64,000 nt of DNA from positions 1 through 64,000 of the forward strand of contig JABARH010000019.1 in assembly GCA_019187665.1 (NCBI GenBank), written 5' to 3'. The DNA comes from Anaerolineales bacterium. GTDB taxonomy: Bacteria > Chloroflexota > Anaerolineae > Anaerolineales > Villigracilaceae. This document shows positions 25,782-34,166 of the stretch, in pieces; position 1 is the stretch's first letter, and the number at the start of each line of letters is the position of its first letter. The translations under genes and the position numbers were made by a program. Below the pieces are notes generated by a model. That model saw only the letters and a list, made by a program, of their open reading frames with translations. It was not told the origin of the DNA and did not search any database.

Positions 25782-25892
25782 TCTCTACCGTACATGAAAG
25801 ATTTTTACCGCAAAGCACGCTAAGGTCGCCAAGTTAAAAGGTTTTCTTTGCGTTCTTTGCGGGCTTAGCGGTGTAAATGTACGGTAGAGAGT
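25782..25892. repeat. MITE-like palindromic repeat, copy 2
   Basis: Bounded by CTCTACCGTACAT and ATGTACGGTAGAG. It matches the element at 1183-1297 over its whole length with about ten differences and short indels. It ends at the stop codon of the PilZ gene. Confidence 0.8.
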
Positions 25893-26270
25893 TTATCTTC
25901 GAAACTCGTACATGTCCATCATCTTCAAGATGATCGCCTGCTGTTCCTCTTTTACTTCTTGAAATTCAAAACCGATGTTGTAAAAGCCCGGGCTGATGTC
26001 CGGGTCGCAGCGTGCCACGCGCACGTCGAGGTTGAGCGAGTTGCGATCGAAGGCATTCATGTCTGGCAGGTCGAAACGCAGAGCCATCAACGTATCCACT
26101 TCGAGTCTGTCCTCGCTGATGATCATCGCGCCCTCCGGGCTGAGGTCGGCCAGGTAGCCAAGCAGCTTCCCCAGCGTTCGTTCGAAGACGCGGGAATAGA
26201 TGATCAAATATTTACGGGGAAGATGACGGCGTTCGTCCATGTCGTTTTTAGTGTACATGGAATCGGCCAT
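25893..26270 (-). CDS. PilZ domain protein (cyclic-di-GMP receptor)
   Basis: 125 residues, a single PilZ domain. ERRHLPRKYL provides the RxxxR motif and DLSPEGAMI the (D/N)xSxxG motif, both required to bind c-di-GMP. No output domain is attached, so it probably acts by protein contact, for example on motility or polysaccharide export (inference from the adjacent sugar block). The start could also be Met5 or Met11. It diverges from the PIG-L gene across 47 nt. Confidence 0.85.
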   Translation of the reverse strand: MADSMYTKNDMDERRHLPRKYLIIYSRVFERTLGKLLGYLADLSPEGAMIISEDRLEVDTLMALRFDLPDMNAFDRNSLNLDVRVARCDPDISPGFYNIGFEFQEVKEEQQAIILKMMDMYEFRR

Positions 26271-26304
26271 TGATTCATTGCAATCTTCTACTATTTATAT
26301 CAGG

Positions 26305-26310
26305 TACAAT
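26305..26310 (+). promoter_or_regulatory. -10 box 7 nt before the PIG-L start
   Basis: TACAAT with a 7-nt spacer to ATG at 26318. This favours 26318 over the upstream in-frame ATG at 26270. Confidence 0.55.
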
Positions 26311-26317
26311 GACGCCC

Positions 26318-27040
26318 ATGCGCTGGATTTATATTTCTCCCCACCTGGATGACGCCGTGCTATCTGCCGGCGGATTGATCTTCGAACAGACCTGCGCCGG
26401 GACCCCGGTCGAGATCTGGACGGTCTGCTGTGGCTTTCCAAGCGTCGCCGAGATCAGTCTTTACGCGCAATATCTTCACAGCCGATGGGGCTTTTCCTCG
26501 GCGGAAGAGACGGTGCGCCTGCGGCGCGAAGAAGACCTGCGCGCGGCCTCTATCGTAGGCGCAAACGCGGTTCACTTCGATTTCCTGGATGCCGTCTACC
26601 GCCAGGGAGCGGATGGAGACTGGCTCTACCCGGCGGATATTTTCGTTCCGCCTCATCCCGCCGAAGAGACCCTGCCTGCGCAGATGACCTCTGCCTTCGC
26701 CTCCCGCCTCCAGCCGGAAGATGTGGTGGTTGCCCAACTTGCCATCGGCCGCCATGTGGATCACGTGCTTGTACGAAAAGCCGTAGAAGGATTGCATCGC
26801 CCCGTGCAGTATCTTGCGGATATTCCATATTCCTTGAAACACCTCGATGAGTTGGCGCACTCCGTAAGGGGGATGCAGGCCGGGGTCACGCGCGTGACGG
26901 AGGAGGGAATTGTGGCGTGGACGCAGGCGGTCGCTTGCTACGCCTCACAATTGGCCGCCATCTACGACAGTCCGGCCGCCCTGTTAGAAGCGATCCGAGA
27001 GTATGGGCAGGGGGGAGTAACCTTGTGGAAATTTGCATAG
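26318..27040 (+). CDS. PIG-L family deacetylase
   Basis: 240 residues. These zinc hydrolases remove N-acetyl groups from GlcNAc-containing lipids or antibiotics-like sugars. ISPHLDDAVLSAGG near the N terminus gives the P-H-x-D-D zinc motif, and IGRHVDHVLVRKAV the H-x-D-H block with the third ligand. There is no signal peptide, so it is cytosolic. The substrate is unknown. The start is taken at 26318, which gives the family N terminus and sits 7 nt after a TACAAT box. Confidence 0.88.
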   Translation: MRWIYISPHLDDAVLSAGGLIFEQTCAGTPVEIWTVCCGFPSVAEISLYAQYLHSRWGFSSAEETVRLRREEDLRAASIVGANAVHFDFLDAVYRQGADGDWLYPADIFVPPHPAEETLPAQMTSAFASRLQPEDVVVAQLAIGRHVDHVLVRKAVEGLHRPVQYLADIPYSLKHLDELAHSVRGMQAGVTRVTEEGIVAWTQAVACYASQLAAIYDSPAALLEAIREYGQGGVTLWKFA

Positions 27041-27162
27041 ACAACCGCGCGTTCGCCTTGCCGCGCGTTTGAAATCGTGATATAGTATGCCCGCCTTACG
27101 CGAACGACAGGCCGATTAATGCATCTCTGCGGAGATGCAAATTTGTCATATAGGGATAATCT

Positions 27163-27624
27163 ATGCCACCCACATTCCTGACCAAAGAAGGCTTCCAAAA
27201 ACTTCAGGAAGAACTCGACCACCTGCGAACAGTGAAACGCCAGGAAGTCGCCGACCGCCTCCATGAGGCCATGGAAGGCGGCGAACTGATCGAAAACGCC
27301 GAATACGAGGCCGCCAAGAACGAGCAGGCTTTTGTAGAGGGACGCATTCAAGAATTGGAGATGATCCTCGCCACCGCGCGCGTCATCGAAGAAAATGGCA
27401 AATCGGACGTGATCCAGGTCGGGTCCACCGTGACAATTCACGAAGAAGGCCACCCCACCGAGACGTTTATCATCGTCGGAGCGGCGGAGGCCAACCCGCG
27501 CGAGGGAAAAATTTCCAACGAGTCGCCCATTGGCAAAGCGATCCTGGGGCGCAAACCCGGTGAAACGGTGCAAGTGGACGCGCCGGGCGGCCACTTCAAG
27601 GTTAAGATCGTCAAGATGAAGTGA
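27163..27624 (+). CDS. greA: Transcription elongation factor GreA
   Basis: 153 residues. GreA rescues backtracked RNA polymerase by stimulating transcript cleavage. The N-terminal coiled coil (to about 75) has FLTKEGFQKLQEELDHL, and the tip acidic residues in the ENAEYEAAKNEQ block are intact. The C-terminal FKBP-like domain ends with FKVKIVKMK. The C-terminal block SPIGKAILGRKPGETV is diagnostic. A terminator follows, then lysS. Confidence 0.95.
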   Translation: MPPTFLTKEGFQKLQEELDHLRTVKRQEVADRLHEAMEGGELIENAEYEAAKNEQAFVEGRIQELEMILATARVIEENGKSDVIQVGSTVTIHEEGHPTETFIIVGAAEANPREGKISNESPIGKAILGRKPGETVQVDAPGGHFKVKIVKMK

Positions 27625-27643
27625 TAGGGCTTCGTGCAATCGC

Positions 27644-27678
27644 AGCCCTGCGCAATGCGTTTGCGCGGGGCTTTTTTT
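27644..27678 (+). terminator. Rho-independent terminator after greA
   Basis: Stem AGCCCTGCGCAA / TTGCGCGGGGCT with a short loop and seven T. Confidence 0.9.
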
Positions 27679-27733
27679 GCCCTCACCCACCCTTCGGACA
27701 GGGAAAGGGTTGTAATCTGAAAGGTCCGCCGTT

Positions 27734-29257
27734 ATGCCAGAATATTCTTCGCTCGAAAAAATTCGTCTCCAAAAACTAGATGAACTGCGCGCCGAGGGCC
27801 TCGAACCATACCCCACCCGCGCCGCGCGGACGCATACCAGCGCGCAAGCCATTGCCGAATTTGAGTCCGCCGAGGTGGACGGACGCGAAGTCCGGGTGAC
27901 GCTGGCCGGGCGTATGCGTTCCTCGCGCCCCAAAGGCAAATTGACTTTTGCCCACATCGAGGATGGCGATGGAAAAATCCAGTTGTTCCTGCGCGTGAAC
28001 GAGATCGGCGAGGCGCGCCTTGAATTTTTCAACAAGATGTTCGACCTCGGCGATTTCATCGAAGCGACCGGCGTGATGATGCGGACGAAAGCCGGTGAGG
28101 TTTCGCTTCAAGTCCTCGACTTCAAACTGCTCGCCAAATCCGTCACACCCCTGCCTGCCGACAAGGATGTGACGCAGGCGGACGGCTCAGTGATCCGTTA
28201 CGCCAGTCTCGACGACCCGGAACTGCGCGCCCGCCAGCGTTACGCCGACCTGGCGGTGAATCCCGAGGTGCGCGAAACATTTTATAAGCGCGCGGCAATC
28301 ATCAAAGCCCTGCGCGCATTTCTTGACGATAAAGGTTTCCTCGAAGTTGAGACTCCAATTTTGCAACCGCTGTATGGCGGCGCGGCGGCGCGTCCGTTCG
28401 TGACGCATCACAACGAACTCGAACAGGATATGTATTTGCGTATTTCGTTTGAGTTGTACTTGAAAAGACTGCTTGTCGGCAATCTCGAAAAAGTCTACGA
28501 GATCGGACGCGATTTCCGCAACGAAGGCGTATCGTTCAAGCACAACCCCGAATTTACGCAACTCGAATTCTATTGGGCATACGCGGACTATCTGCAAGTG
28601 ATGGAACTGACCGAGCAAATGGTCTCGTTCACTGCGCAGCACGTCCTTGGGACGATGAAGATCAAGTATAAAGAAAATGAAATTGATCTGACCCCGCCAT
28701 GGAAGCGGCTCGAAATGCGCGAGGGAATCAAGCAGACTAGCGGCATTGACATTGCCGAGCACAAATCCGCCGAAGAATTGTTCCAGGCGATCAAAGCCCG
28801 GCACCCGAACAAGACTCCCGACCCGAAAGCGACGCGCGGCAAGTTGATTGACTTCCTGCTCAGCGAATTTCTCGAACCTACGTTGATCCAGCCGACATTC
28901 TTGTATAACTATCCGCGCGATATTTCTCCGCTGGCAAAATCCATCCCTGGCGATGCGCTGACTGTCGAGCGGTTCGAGGGATACGTCGCTGGCTTCGAGT
29001 TGTGCAACGCCTTCACCGAGTTGAACGATCCGCTCGATCAGGAACAACGCTTCGTCGAAATGGGACGCGATTACGCCGAGGGCGATGACGAGAAACATCC
29101 GCTCGACGAGGATTATCTCCGCGCCATGCGTTACGGCATGCCGCCCAACGGCGGATTCGGCATGGGCGTGGACCGTCTCGCCATGCTGCTGCTCGACAAA
29201 CATACCATCCGCGAGGTGTTGTTGTTCCCCGCTCTGCGGAAGGAAGAATTCGAGTAG
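27734..29257 (+). CDS. lysS: Lysyl-tRNA synthetase, class II
   Basis: 507 residues, the normal length for LysRS-II. An N-terminal OB-fold anticodon-binding domain (about 55-155, VTLAGRMRSSRPKGKLTFAHIEDGDGKIQ region) is followed by the class II catalytic core. Motif 2 is in YEIGRDFRNEGVSFKHNPEFT, and motif 3 in GFGMGVDRLAMLL near the end. It charges tRNA-Lys. It probably forms its own transcription unit after the greA terminator. Confidence 0.96.
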   Translation: MPEYSSLEKIRLQKLDELRAEGLEPYPTRAARTHTSAQAIAEFESAEVDGREVRVTLAGRMRSSRPKGKLTFAHIEDGDGKIQLFLRVNEIGEARLEFFNKMFDLGDFIEATGVMMRTKAGEVSLQVLDFKLLAKSVTPLPADKDVTQADGSVIRYASLDDPELRARQRYADLAVNPEVRETFYKRAAIIKALRAFLDDKGFLEVETPILQPLYGGAAARPFVTHHNELEQDMYLRISFELYLKRLLVGNLEKVYEIGRDFRNEGVSFKHNPEFTQLEFYWAYADYLQVMELTEQMVSFTAQHVLGTMKIKYKENEIDLTPPWKRLEMREGIKQTSGIDIAEHKSAEELFQAIKARHPNKTPDPKATRGKLIDFLLSEFLEPTLIQPTFLYNYPRDISPLAKSIPGDALTVERFEGYVAGFELCNAFTELNDPLDQEQRFVEMGRDYAEGDDEKHPLDEDYLRAMRYGMPPNGGFGMGVDRLAMLLLDKHTIREVLLFPALRKEEFE

Positions 29258-29287
29258 TTCGATCGCCAGCGGCTTGCGTATTTCTAT

Positions 29288-29340
29288 CTTCCACTGCCCT
29301 GACCGGAGCGCCATGCGGCAACCGGACGAGGGCAGTGTTT
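29288..29340. other. Stem-loop after lysS
   Basis: CACTGCCCT (29290-29298) and AGGGCAGTG (29329-29337) can pair around a 30-nt loop. There is no T tract. It may be a processing or factor-dependent site. Confidence 0.4.
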
Positions 29341-29366
29341 CGTGCCACTGTGGAGTTTCATAAAAA

Positions 29367-29888
29367 ATGGATTTTGGTTTGTTGATTCAGCATGGCTTGA
29401 TCTATGGCCTGGTCTTGAGCGTCCTCTTTACGCTGGTTCTGTTCGGCGCGCTTCTCATCAATGTGGAGATCATGCAAAACGATTACCCGCCCGACGTGAA
29501 GGCGGCCTACGGCGCGGAACGCAATCCCCGCACGCGCTTCCAGCGCCGAATCTTCAGCCTGTTATTCCTGTTGGTCCTCTTTGGCGTGCTGTGTTATTCT
29601 ATGCTGGATTTAAAACGTTCGGTCGCGCTGGAGTTTAATTTCCCGAGCCTCTTCATTCTTGTCCTGGTCGAGGTATTCACCTTCAATCTCTGGGACCTGC
29701 TCATCATTGACTGGCTGATCTTCAACACCTTACGGCCAAAGTTTATTCTCCTGCCCGGCACCGAAGGCATGGCCGGCTACAACGACTATCACTTTCACTT
29801 CAAGGGCTTCCTGTCCGGCATCCTGTTCAGCCTCGTCTCCGCGCTGGCGCTGGCTGGCATCGCCCTCATCATCTCCAACGCGGTCTGA
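29367..29888 (+). CDS. Hypothetical membrane protein
   Basis: 173 residues with four hydrophobic helices (about 5-30, 65-85, 92-115, 145-170). Two charged cytosolic or periplasmic loops carry YPPDVKAAYGAERNP and the Gly/His-rich GYNDYHFHFKGF. I do not recognise the family. It lies 2 nt before the DUF3054 gene and probably shares a transcript with it. Confidence 0.7.
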   Translation: MDFGLLIQHGLIYGLVLSVLFTLVLFGALLINVEIMQNDYPPDVKAAYGAERNPRTRFQRRIFSLLFLLVLFGVLCYSMLDLKRSVALEFNFPSLFILVLVEVFTFNLWDLLIIDWLIFNTLRPKFILLPGTEGMAGYNDYHFHFKGFLSGILFSLVSALALAGIALIISNAV

Positions 29889-29889
29889 T

Positions 29890-30267
29890 ATGAATAAACG
29901 CCCCCTCATCCTCGGCGACACGCTCGCCCTCTTGATCTTGACCGTGATCGGATTCGCCACTCACGGCGAAATCAACGCTTCCGGCCTCCCCCGCGCAGGA
30001 CTCATGTTCGCGGCCTCCCTGACGGGATGGTTCCTCCTCGCGCCCGCCACCGGACTCTTCGCCCCCGGCCAAAACACCGCCTCGCTTTGGCGCGCCGCAA
30101 TAACGGGCTTTTTTACCGGGGTCCTCACCGTGATCTTGCGCGGACAACTCCTGCACGGCGCCGTTCTGCCTATCTTCGCCCTGATCATCGGCGCGACGAC
30201 CGCGCTGGGCATGTGCCTCTGGCGCTGGCTCGCGCTCCGACTCGAAAGACGGCGCGCGCCAGGGTAG
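29890..30267 (+). CDS. DUF3054 family membrane protein
   Basis: 125 residues, four membrane helices. The N-terminal GDTLALLILTVIGFATHGE, with the conserved Asp and H-G pair, is typical of DUF3054. Its function is unknown. It ends 17 nt before a bidirectional terminator. Confidence 0.75.
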   Translation: MNKRPLILGDTLALLILTVIGFATHGEINASGLPRAGLMFAASLTGWFLLAPATGLFAPGQNTASLWRAAITGFFTGVLTVILRGQLLHGAVLPIFALIIGATTALGMCLWRWLALRLERRRAPG

Positions 30268-30283
30268 ATCTCGAATCGAAAAT

Positions 30284-30326
30284 AAACGAGCCAGTCGTTT
30301 TGAAGCGACTGGCTCGTTTGTTTTTT
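30284..30326. terminator. Bidirectional terminator
   Basis: A 14-bp perfect stem AAACGAGCCAGTCG / CGACTGGCTCGTTT, with GTTTTTT on the plus side and TTATTTT on the minus side. It serves the converging DUF3054 gene and the minus-strand gene at 30335. Confidence 0.9.
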
Positions 30327-30334
30327 CGGTCCGT

Positions 30335-30793
30335 CTAATCTCTCTGCGCGGCCGCCAGGATCGCCTCCTTGAATTTTTTTCCCGCCGCGTTCTCCTCGAG
30401 ACCGATGAATGCCAGCGCCGACGCGCTTGAATCTGTGAACAGCCCGGTGATATTGAGCCCGCTATCGGGAATCATCTTGGCAAAACTGGATTGGGCATAA
30501 TCCTGCGCAGTAAACTGTCCCAACCGCGCCGAGAGAACGCCGATAGGGTTGCCCTCCTCTCCGCTAGCCCAGACCAGCCACCCCGACGTGAGAATCGCCC
30601 CGGTGTAGATCGTCTGCGCTTTGCCGAAGAGTCCCTTCTTCGCTTTGACCGAGATGGTCTCGATGCACATGACCGGACTGGAGAGGATGCCGCCGAGATT
30701 ATATTTGTCCACATGCGCACGCATCGCGGCGGCGAGTTCGGGGCGCATCGAATCGAGCGTGCATGCGCGGGTGGTTCGGGTGTAATCTCCCAT
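30335..30793 (-). CDS. Conserved hypothetical protein
   Basis: 152 residues, no signal peptide or membrane helix. The segment FGKAQTIYTGAILTSGWLVWAS and several short strands would fit a PH-like or Roadblock-like alpha/beta fold. I do not recognise it. It has GGAGC upstream of its ATG. It sits at the end of the M42/S51 peptidase series, 15 nt after an M42 gene, and is probably co-transcribed. Confidence 0.65.
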   Translation of the reverse strand: MGDYTRTTRACTLDSMRPELAAAMRAHVDKYNLGGILSSPVMCIETISVKAKKGLFGKAQTIYTGAILTSGWLVWASGEEGNPIGVLSARLGQFTAQDYAQSSFAKMIPDSGLNITGLFTDSSASALAFIGLEENAAGKKFKEAILAAAQRD

Positions 30794-30808
30794 GGTCGCT
30801 CCTTGTTG

Positions 30809-31807
30809 TTAAATTTCCGCCGAGCGCAGAAAGGCGCTCAACAGTTTCAGGGTGTTGTTCACATCGTTCATGTCGAGCATTTCAGACGGGGAGTGGATGT
30901 TTCGCAGTGGGATGCAGATTCCACCCGCGCGCGCCCCCAGCCCCGCGAGTTGGATGGCTCTCGCGTCGGTACTGCCCCCCTCGAGTACCTCGCGCTGGAC
31001 CGGGATGCGATTCTTCTCCGCGATACGCGTCAACCCCTCGACAAGGAACGGGTCCGACAGCATCAGGCTGTCCTTTACCTTGATGGCGGGACCGCCGCCC
31101 AACTTGATCGGGTTGCGCTCGCCCGCCTGCGGCTGATCGTTTGCCCAGGTCACATCCACCGCCAGGCCGATCTCCGGCTCAATGCCATACGCCGCCGGTC
31201 CCGCGCCGCGCACACCCACCTCCTCCTGCACGGTGAACACAAAATAGACCTCGTGCGGACTGGACTTGAGCGCATGTAACGCCTCGATCAGAATCGCCAC
31301 GCCGACGCGGTCATCGAACGACTTGGAGACGAGGCGGGTCCCCAGGTCGGAGAAGCCCGCGTCGAACACAGCCGCGTCGCCGACTTTGACCGGCGAATCT
31401 TTCGCGCTGGTCGCGCCGGTGTCCACAAAGAATTTATCCATGGCGGGCGCGCGGTCTTCCAGGTGCGCGGGTTGTTCGAGGCCGATCACGCCGCGCGCGC
31501 CATTGAGAAACTGGACGCGCGTGTTCACCTTGCGCATGGGATAAAACCCGCCCAGCGTGCTGAAACGGGCGAACCCGTTGGCGTCCACGTGCGAGACGAT
31601 CAAGCCGATCTCGTCGAGGTGCGCGGCGAGCATGACGCGCTTGCCGTTTTTTGCGGCGCGCCCCTTGCGGACGATAACATTGCCCAGCGCGTCCACGCGG
31701 ATTTCGTCGGCGTGCGGCTTGACCAGTTTAAGAACAGCCTCGCGGATGGCATCTTCATGCCCGGAGGGGGAGGCGATCTCGGTCAGGGTTTTGAGCAGAG
31801 GCTTCAT
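30809..31807 (-). CDS. M42 family aminopeptidase (first of three)
   Basis: 332 residues. M42 enzymes (TET/glutamyl-aminopeptidase type) are di-metal cytosolic aminopeptidases that form dodecameric shells. Metal ligands are in AAHLDEIGL, KSFDDRVGVA and VQEEVGVRGA (catalytic Glu-Glu). The GGSTDA block and the last His in IPLRNIHSPSEML are intact. The start at 31807 (MKPLLKTLTEIASPSGHE) is preferred; upstream codons run into an octamer array. Confidence 0.92.
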   Translation of the reverse strand: MKPLLKTLTEIASPSGHEDAIREAVLKLVKPHADEIRVDALGNVIVRKGRAAKNGKRVMLAAHLDEIGLIVSHVDANGFARFSTLGGFYPMRKVNTRVQFLNGARGVIGLEQPAHLEDRAPAMDKFFVDTGATSAKDSPVKVGDAAVFDAGFSDLGTRLVSKSFDDRVGVAILIEALHALKSSPHEVYFVFTVQEEVGVRGAGPAAYGIEPEIGLAVDVTWANDQPQAGERNPIKLGGGPAIKVKDSLMLSDPFLVEGLTRIAEKNRIPVQREVLEGGSTDARAIQLAGLGARAGGICIPLRNIHSPSEMLDMNDVNNTLKLLSAFLRSAEI

Positions 31808-31833
31808 GGGCGGTTTCCTTTGGGAATATACGA

Positions 31834-31952
31834 GTACATAAGTAGACAGATGAACATGAAAACAAGTCACATGTGTACGTGTGTACGTGTGTACATGTGT
31901 ACATGTGTACGTGTGTACGTGTGTACATGTGTACGTGTGTACTTGCCTACCT
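31834..31952. repeat. Intergenic octamer array (GTACGTGT family)
   Basis: Nine or ten tandem GTACGTGT/GTACATGT units (31870-31952), preceded by diverged units such as AGTAGACAG. It runs to within 7 nt of the S51 peptidase stop codon. Confidence 0.85.
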
Positions 31953-31958
31953 ATTTAT

Positions 31959-32675
31959 TTACTGAATCACAACTTCCTCGCCAGCTTTATAGACGTGCTT
32001 TCCCTCGCGGGTAAAGCGGCTGACCGTCTGGCGTCCATACACGGCCCAGGTTCCGCCGATCGTTCCGATCAGCGCGGTCTCTTCGTCAATGCCGAGCATG
32101 GACTCATTCTCTTTCAATCGCTTCGTCAGTGCGTTCACAACCGGCTTCCAGATGCCGGGAATGGCGTCGAAATGCGGCAGGATGTATGTGGCGGGGGCGA
32201 TCCCAAAGGCGGGCTGAGTCTTGGGACCCATCAGGCTCATGTCGGGGATTCGTTCGCTCAGAATCATCGCGCCTGCCGAGCATCCTGCATATGCCGCTCC
32301 GCGCGCCCAGGCTTTTTGCGCGGTTGCCCATGCGCGGCTTCCGTGCATGGTTTGGTAAAGATACTTCGGATTGCCGCCGGAAAAATAGATCAAGTCGGCA
32401 GACTCGAGCAGCGCATCATATTGGGGATCATTGGCGGATGCGGCATCAATGATCGCAAGCGCCGTCACGTCCGCGCCGAGGCGTTTGAAATGTTCCTCGC
32501 CCATCCTCATCCAGCGGCCATAAGAGGCTTCGCCCTCCTGTCCCGCCGCAGTGGGCAGGCAGATCACACGCGGGGTGCGTTCGTTCGCGCCGCAGTGGGC
32601 GAGGATGTATCGGTCCACCTCGTCCATCACGGGGAGATATTCACCGGAACCGAGCAATGCGATCAGTCCATTCAT
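31959..32675 (-). CDS. S51 peptidase / cyanophycinase-like serine hydrolase
   Basis: 238 residues. The family includes dipeptidase E and cyanophycinase. The nucleophile Ser is in AGCSAGAMIL, the conserved G-G-N loop in LIYFSGGNPKYL, and the N terminus IALLGSGEYLP is typical. No signal peptide, so it is cytosolic. In context with three M42 aminopeptidases it likely acts in terminal peptide breakdown. The exact specificity is open. Confidence 0.85.
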   Translation of the reverse strand: MNGLIALLGSGEYLPVMDEVDRYILAHCGANERTPRVICLPTAAGQEGEASYGRWMRMGEEHFKRLGADVTALAIIDAASANDPQYDALLESADLIYFSGGNPKYLYQTMHGSRAWATAQKAWARGAAYAGCSAGAMILSERIPDMSLMGPKTQPAFGIAPATYILPHFDAIPGIWKPVVNALTKRLKENESMLGIDEETALIGTIGGTWAVYGRQTVSRFTREGKHVYKAGEEVVIQ

Positions 32676-32710
32676 GGGGAGCCTCTATTATGAGGAGGGA
32701 TGCGGGGTAT

Positions 32711-32796
32711 GTGATGAGTGATGCGTGATACGTGATGCGTGATACGTGATACGTGATACGTGACACCCGACACCTGACACCTGACACCTGACACCT
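32711..32796. repeat. Intergenic heptamer array (GATACGT + GACACCT)
   Basis: GATGAGT, GATGCGT and GATACGT units that grade into GACACCC/GACACCT units, between the S51 and the second M42 gene. Confidence 0.85.
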
Positions 32797-32799
32797 AAT

Positions 32800-33852
32800 T
32801 TACCTCTTCAATACGGCAGGCGTAATCTTGCTTAACCCGGCGTGGAGCAAGCGCAGTGTATTCTGCCAATCGTCCACGCGGCAATGACCGACCGGCGTGT
32901 GCGCGTACCGTCCCGGCACGGAGATGGACAGCGAGGGGATGCCTTTGTGTTGCTGGTGAATCGCGCCCGCATCGGTGCCGCCTCCGCCGGGCTGGCGGAT
33001 CTGATAGGGAATGCGCGCCTTCCGCGCCGTCTCCTCGAAGTGACGCACCAGCCGCGCATCGTCAATCATGGTCGCGTTTGCCACGTAGATCGCGGGACCC
33101 AGCCCCAGACGGGAATTGTAGGTCACGTTTTCGCCGTTGGGGTTGGGCAGGTCGCGCGCCGGAGTCGAGTCTATGGCGATGGCGAGGTCGGGGACCAGGG
33201 CATACGCCGCCGCGCCCGCGCCGCGCAGTCCAACCTCCTCCTGGGTCGTGAACGCAAGCAGGAGGTCAATATTTTTTGGCGCGTGTTTGAGCAGTTCGAT
33301 CAGCGTCGCCACGCCGATGCGGTCGTCAATCGCCTTCGCAAACATGGAATTCCCCGCGCGGCGGAAGCGCGTGGCATACGTTGCATAGTCGCCCACGTTC
33401 ACCTCCGCGCCCGCCGCGCCGGTGTCGAAACGCAACTGGCTGAGCTTGATCTTGCGTTGCAGTTCTTCCTCGTCCAGAAGGTGGATCGGCTGAATGCCGA
33501 TGACGGCGGGAATGTGACTCTTGCCGATCAGGACTCTCTGCCCCGCCGCCGCCGAAGCGTCCACGCCTCCGACGCCCTCAAAGCGGTAGAAGCCGTCGCG
33601 GGCTTCCTCCACCACCATAAAGCCGATCTCATCCATGTGCGAGGCAAGCAGGACCTTGAGGCGATTCTTTCCCGCGCCGCGTTTGGTCACAAGGACATTA
33701 CCCAGCGCGTCCACGCGGACTTCGTCTGCGTGCGGCGTGACCTGTTCGAGGACGATCTTGCGGACCTCGCCTTCATCGCCCGAAACAGCGACGGCGTTGC
33801 ACAGTTTTTCAAGGAGTTTGATTTGAGGGGAGGAGATGGTGAGGGGAGGCAT
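32800..33852 (-). CDS. M42 family aminopeptidase (second of three)
   Basis: 350 residues. Metal ligands are in ASHMDEIGFM, KAIDDRIGVA and TQEEVGLRGA; GGGGTDAGAI and the last His in GRYAHTPVGH are intact. The start at 33852 (MPPLTISSPQ) is preferred. The same frame is open for 97 more codons through the heptamer array upstream (33862-34143), but that extension encodes only LITHHSS-type repeats and is probably not translated. Confidence 0.92.
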   Translation of the reverse strand: MPPLTISSPQIKLLEKLCNAVAVSGDEGEVRKIVLEQVTPHADEVRVDALGNVLVTKRGAGKNRLKVLLASHMDEIGFMVVEEARDGFYRFEGVGGVDASAAAGQRVLIGKSHIPAVIGIQPIHLLDEEELQRKIKLSQLRFDTGAAGAEVNVGDYATYATRFRRAGNSMFAKAIDDRIGVATLIELLKHAPKNIDLLLAFTTQEEVGLRGAGAAAYALVPDLAIAIDSTPARDLPNPNGENVTYNSRLGLGPAIYVANATMIDDARLVRHFEETARKARIPYQIRQPGGGGTDAGAIHQQHKGIPSLSISVPGRYAHTPVGHCRVDDWQNTLRLLHAGLSKITPAVLKR

Positions 33853-33861
33853 GTAGGATGG

Positions 33862-34150
33862 GGGATGAGTGATGAGTGATACGTGATGAGTGATACGTGA
33901 TGAGTGATACGTGATGAGTGATGAGTGATACGTGATGAGTGATGAGTGATGAGTGATGAGTGATGAGTGATGAGTGATGAGTGATGAGTGATACGTGATG
34001 AGTGATGAGTGATGAGTGATAAGGGTTACATGATGCATGATGTGTTGTAGTACGGGGTACCTGACACCTGACACCTGACACCTGACACCCGACACCCGAC
34101 ACCCGACACCCGACACCCGACACCTGCCTACCTGCCTATCCACTTACCCA
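33862..34150. repeat. Longest heptamer array (GATGAGT/GATACGT + GACACCT)
   Basis: About 290 nt of tandem 7-mers. GATGAGT and GATACGT alternate irregularly to about 34025, then GACACCT/GACACCC units follow to about 34130, with a few CTACCTGC-like units at the end. It fills the whole gap between the second M42 gene and the membrane protein gene. One frame stays open across it. Confidence 0.9.
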
Positions 34151-34166
34151 CGTATCTTACCGCACT

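Noticed and set aside
33853..34143. N-terminal extension of the second M42 peptidase through the heptamer array
   Set aside because: It encodes only array-derived LITHHSS repeats; M42 homology begins after 33852.
31870..34150. CRISPR array
   Set aside because: Units are 7-8 nt, directly tandem and degenerate, with no spacers and no cas genes.
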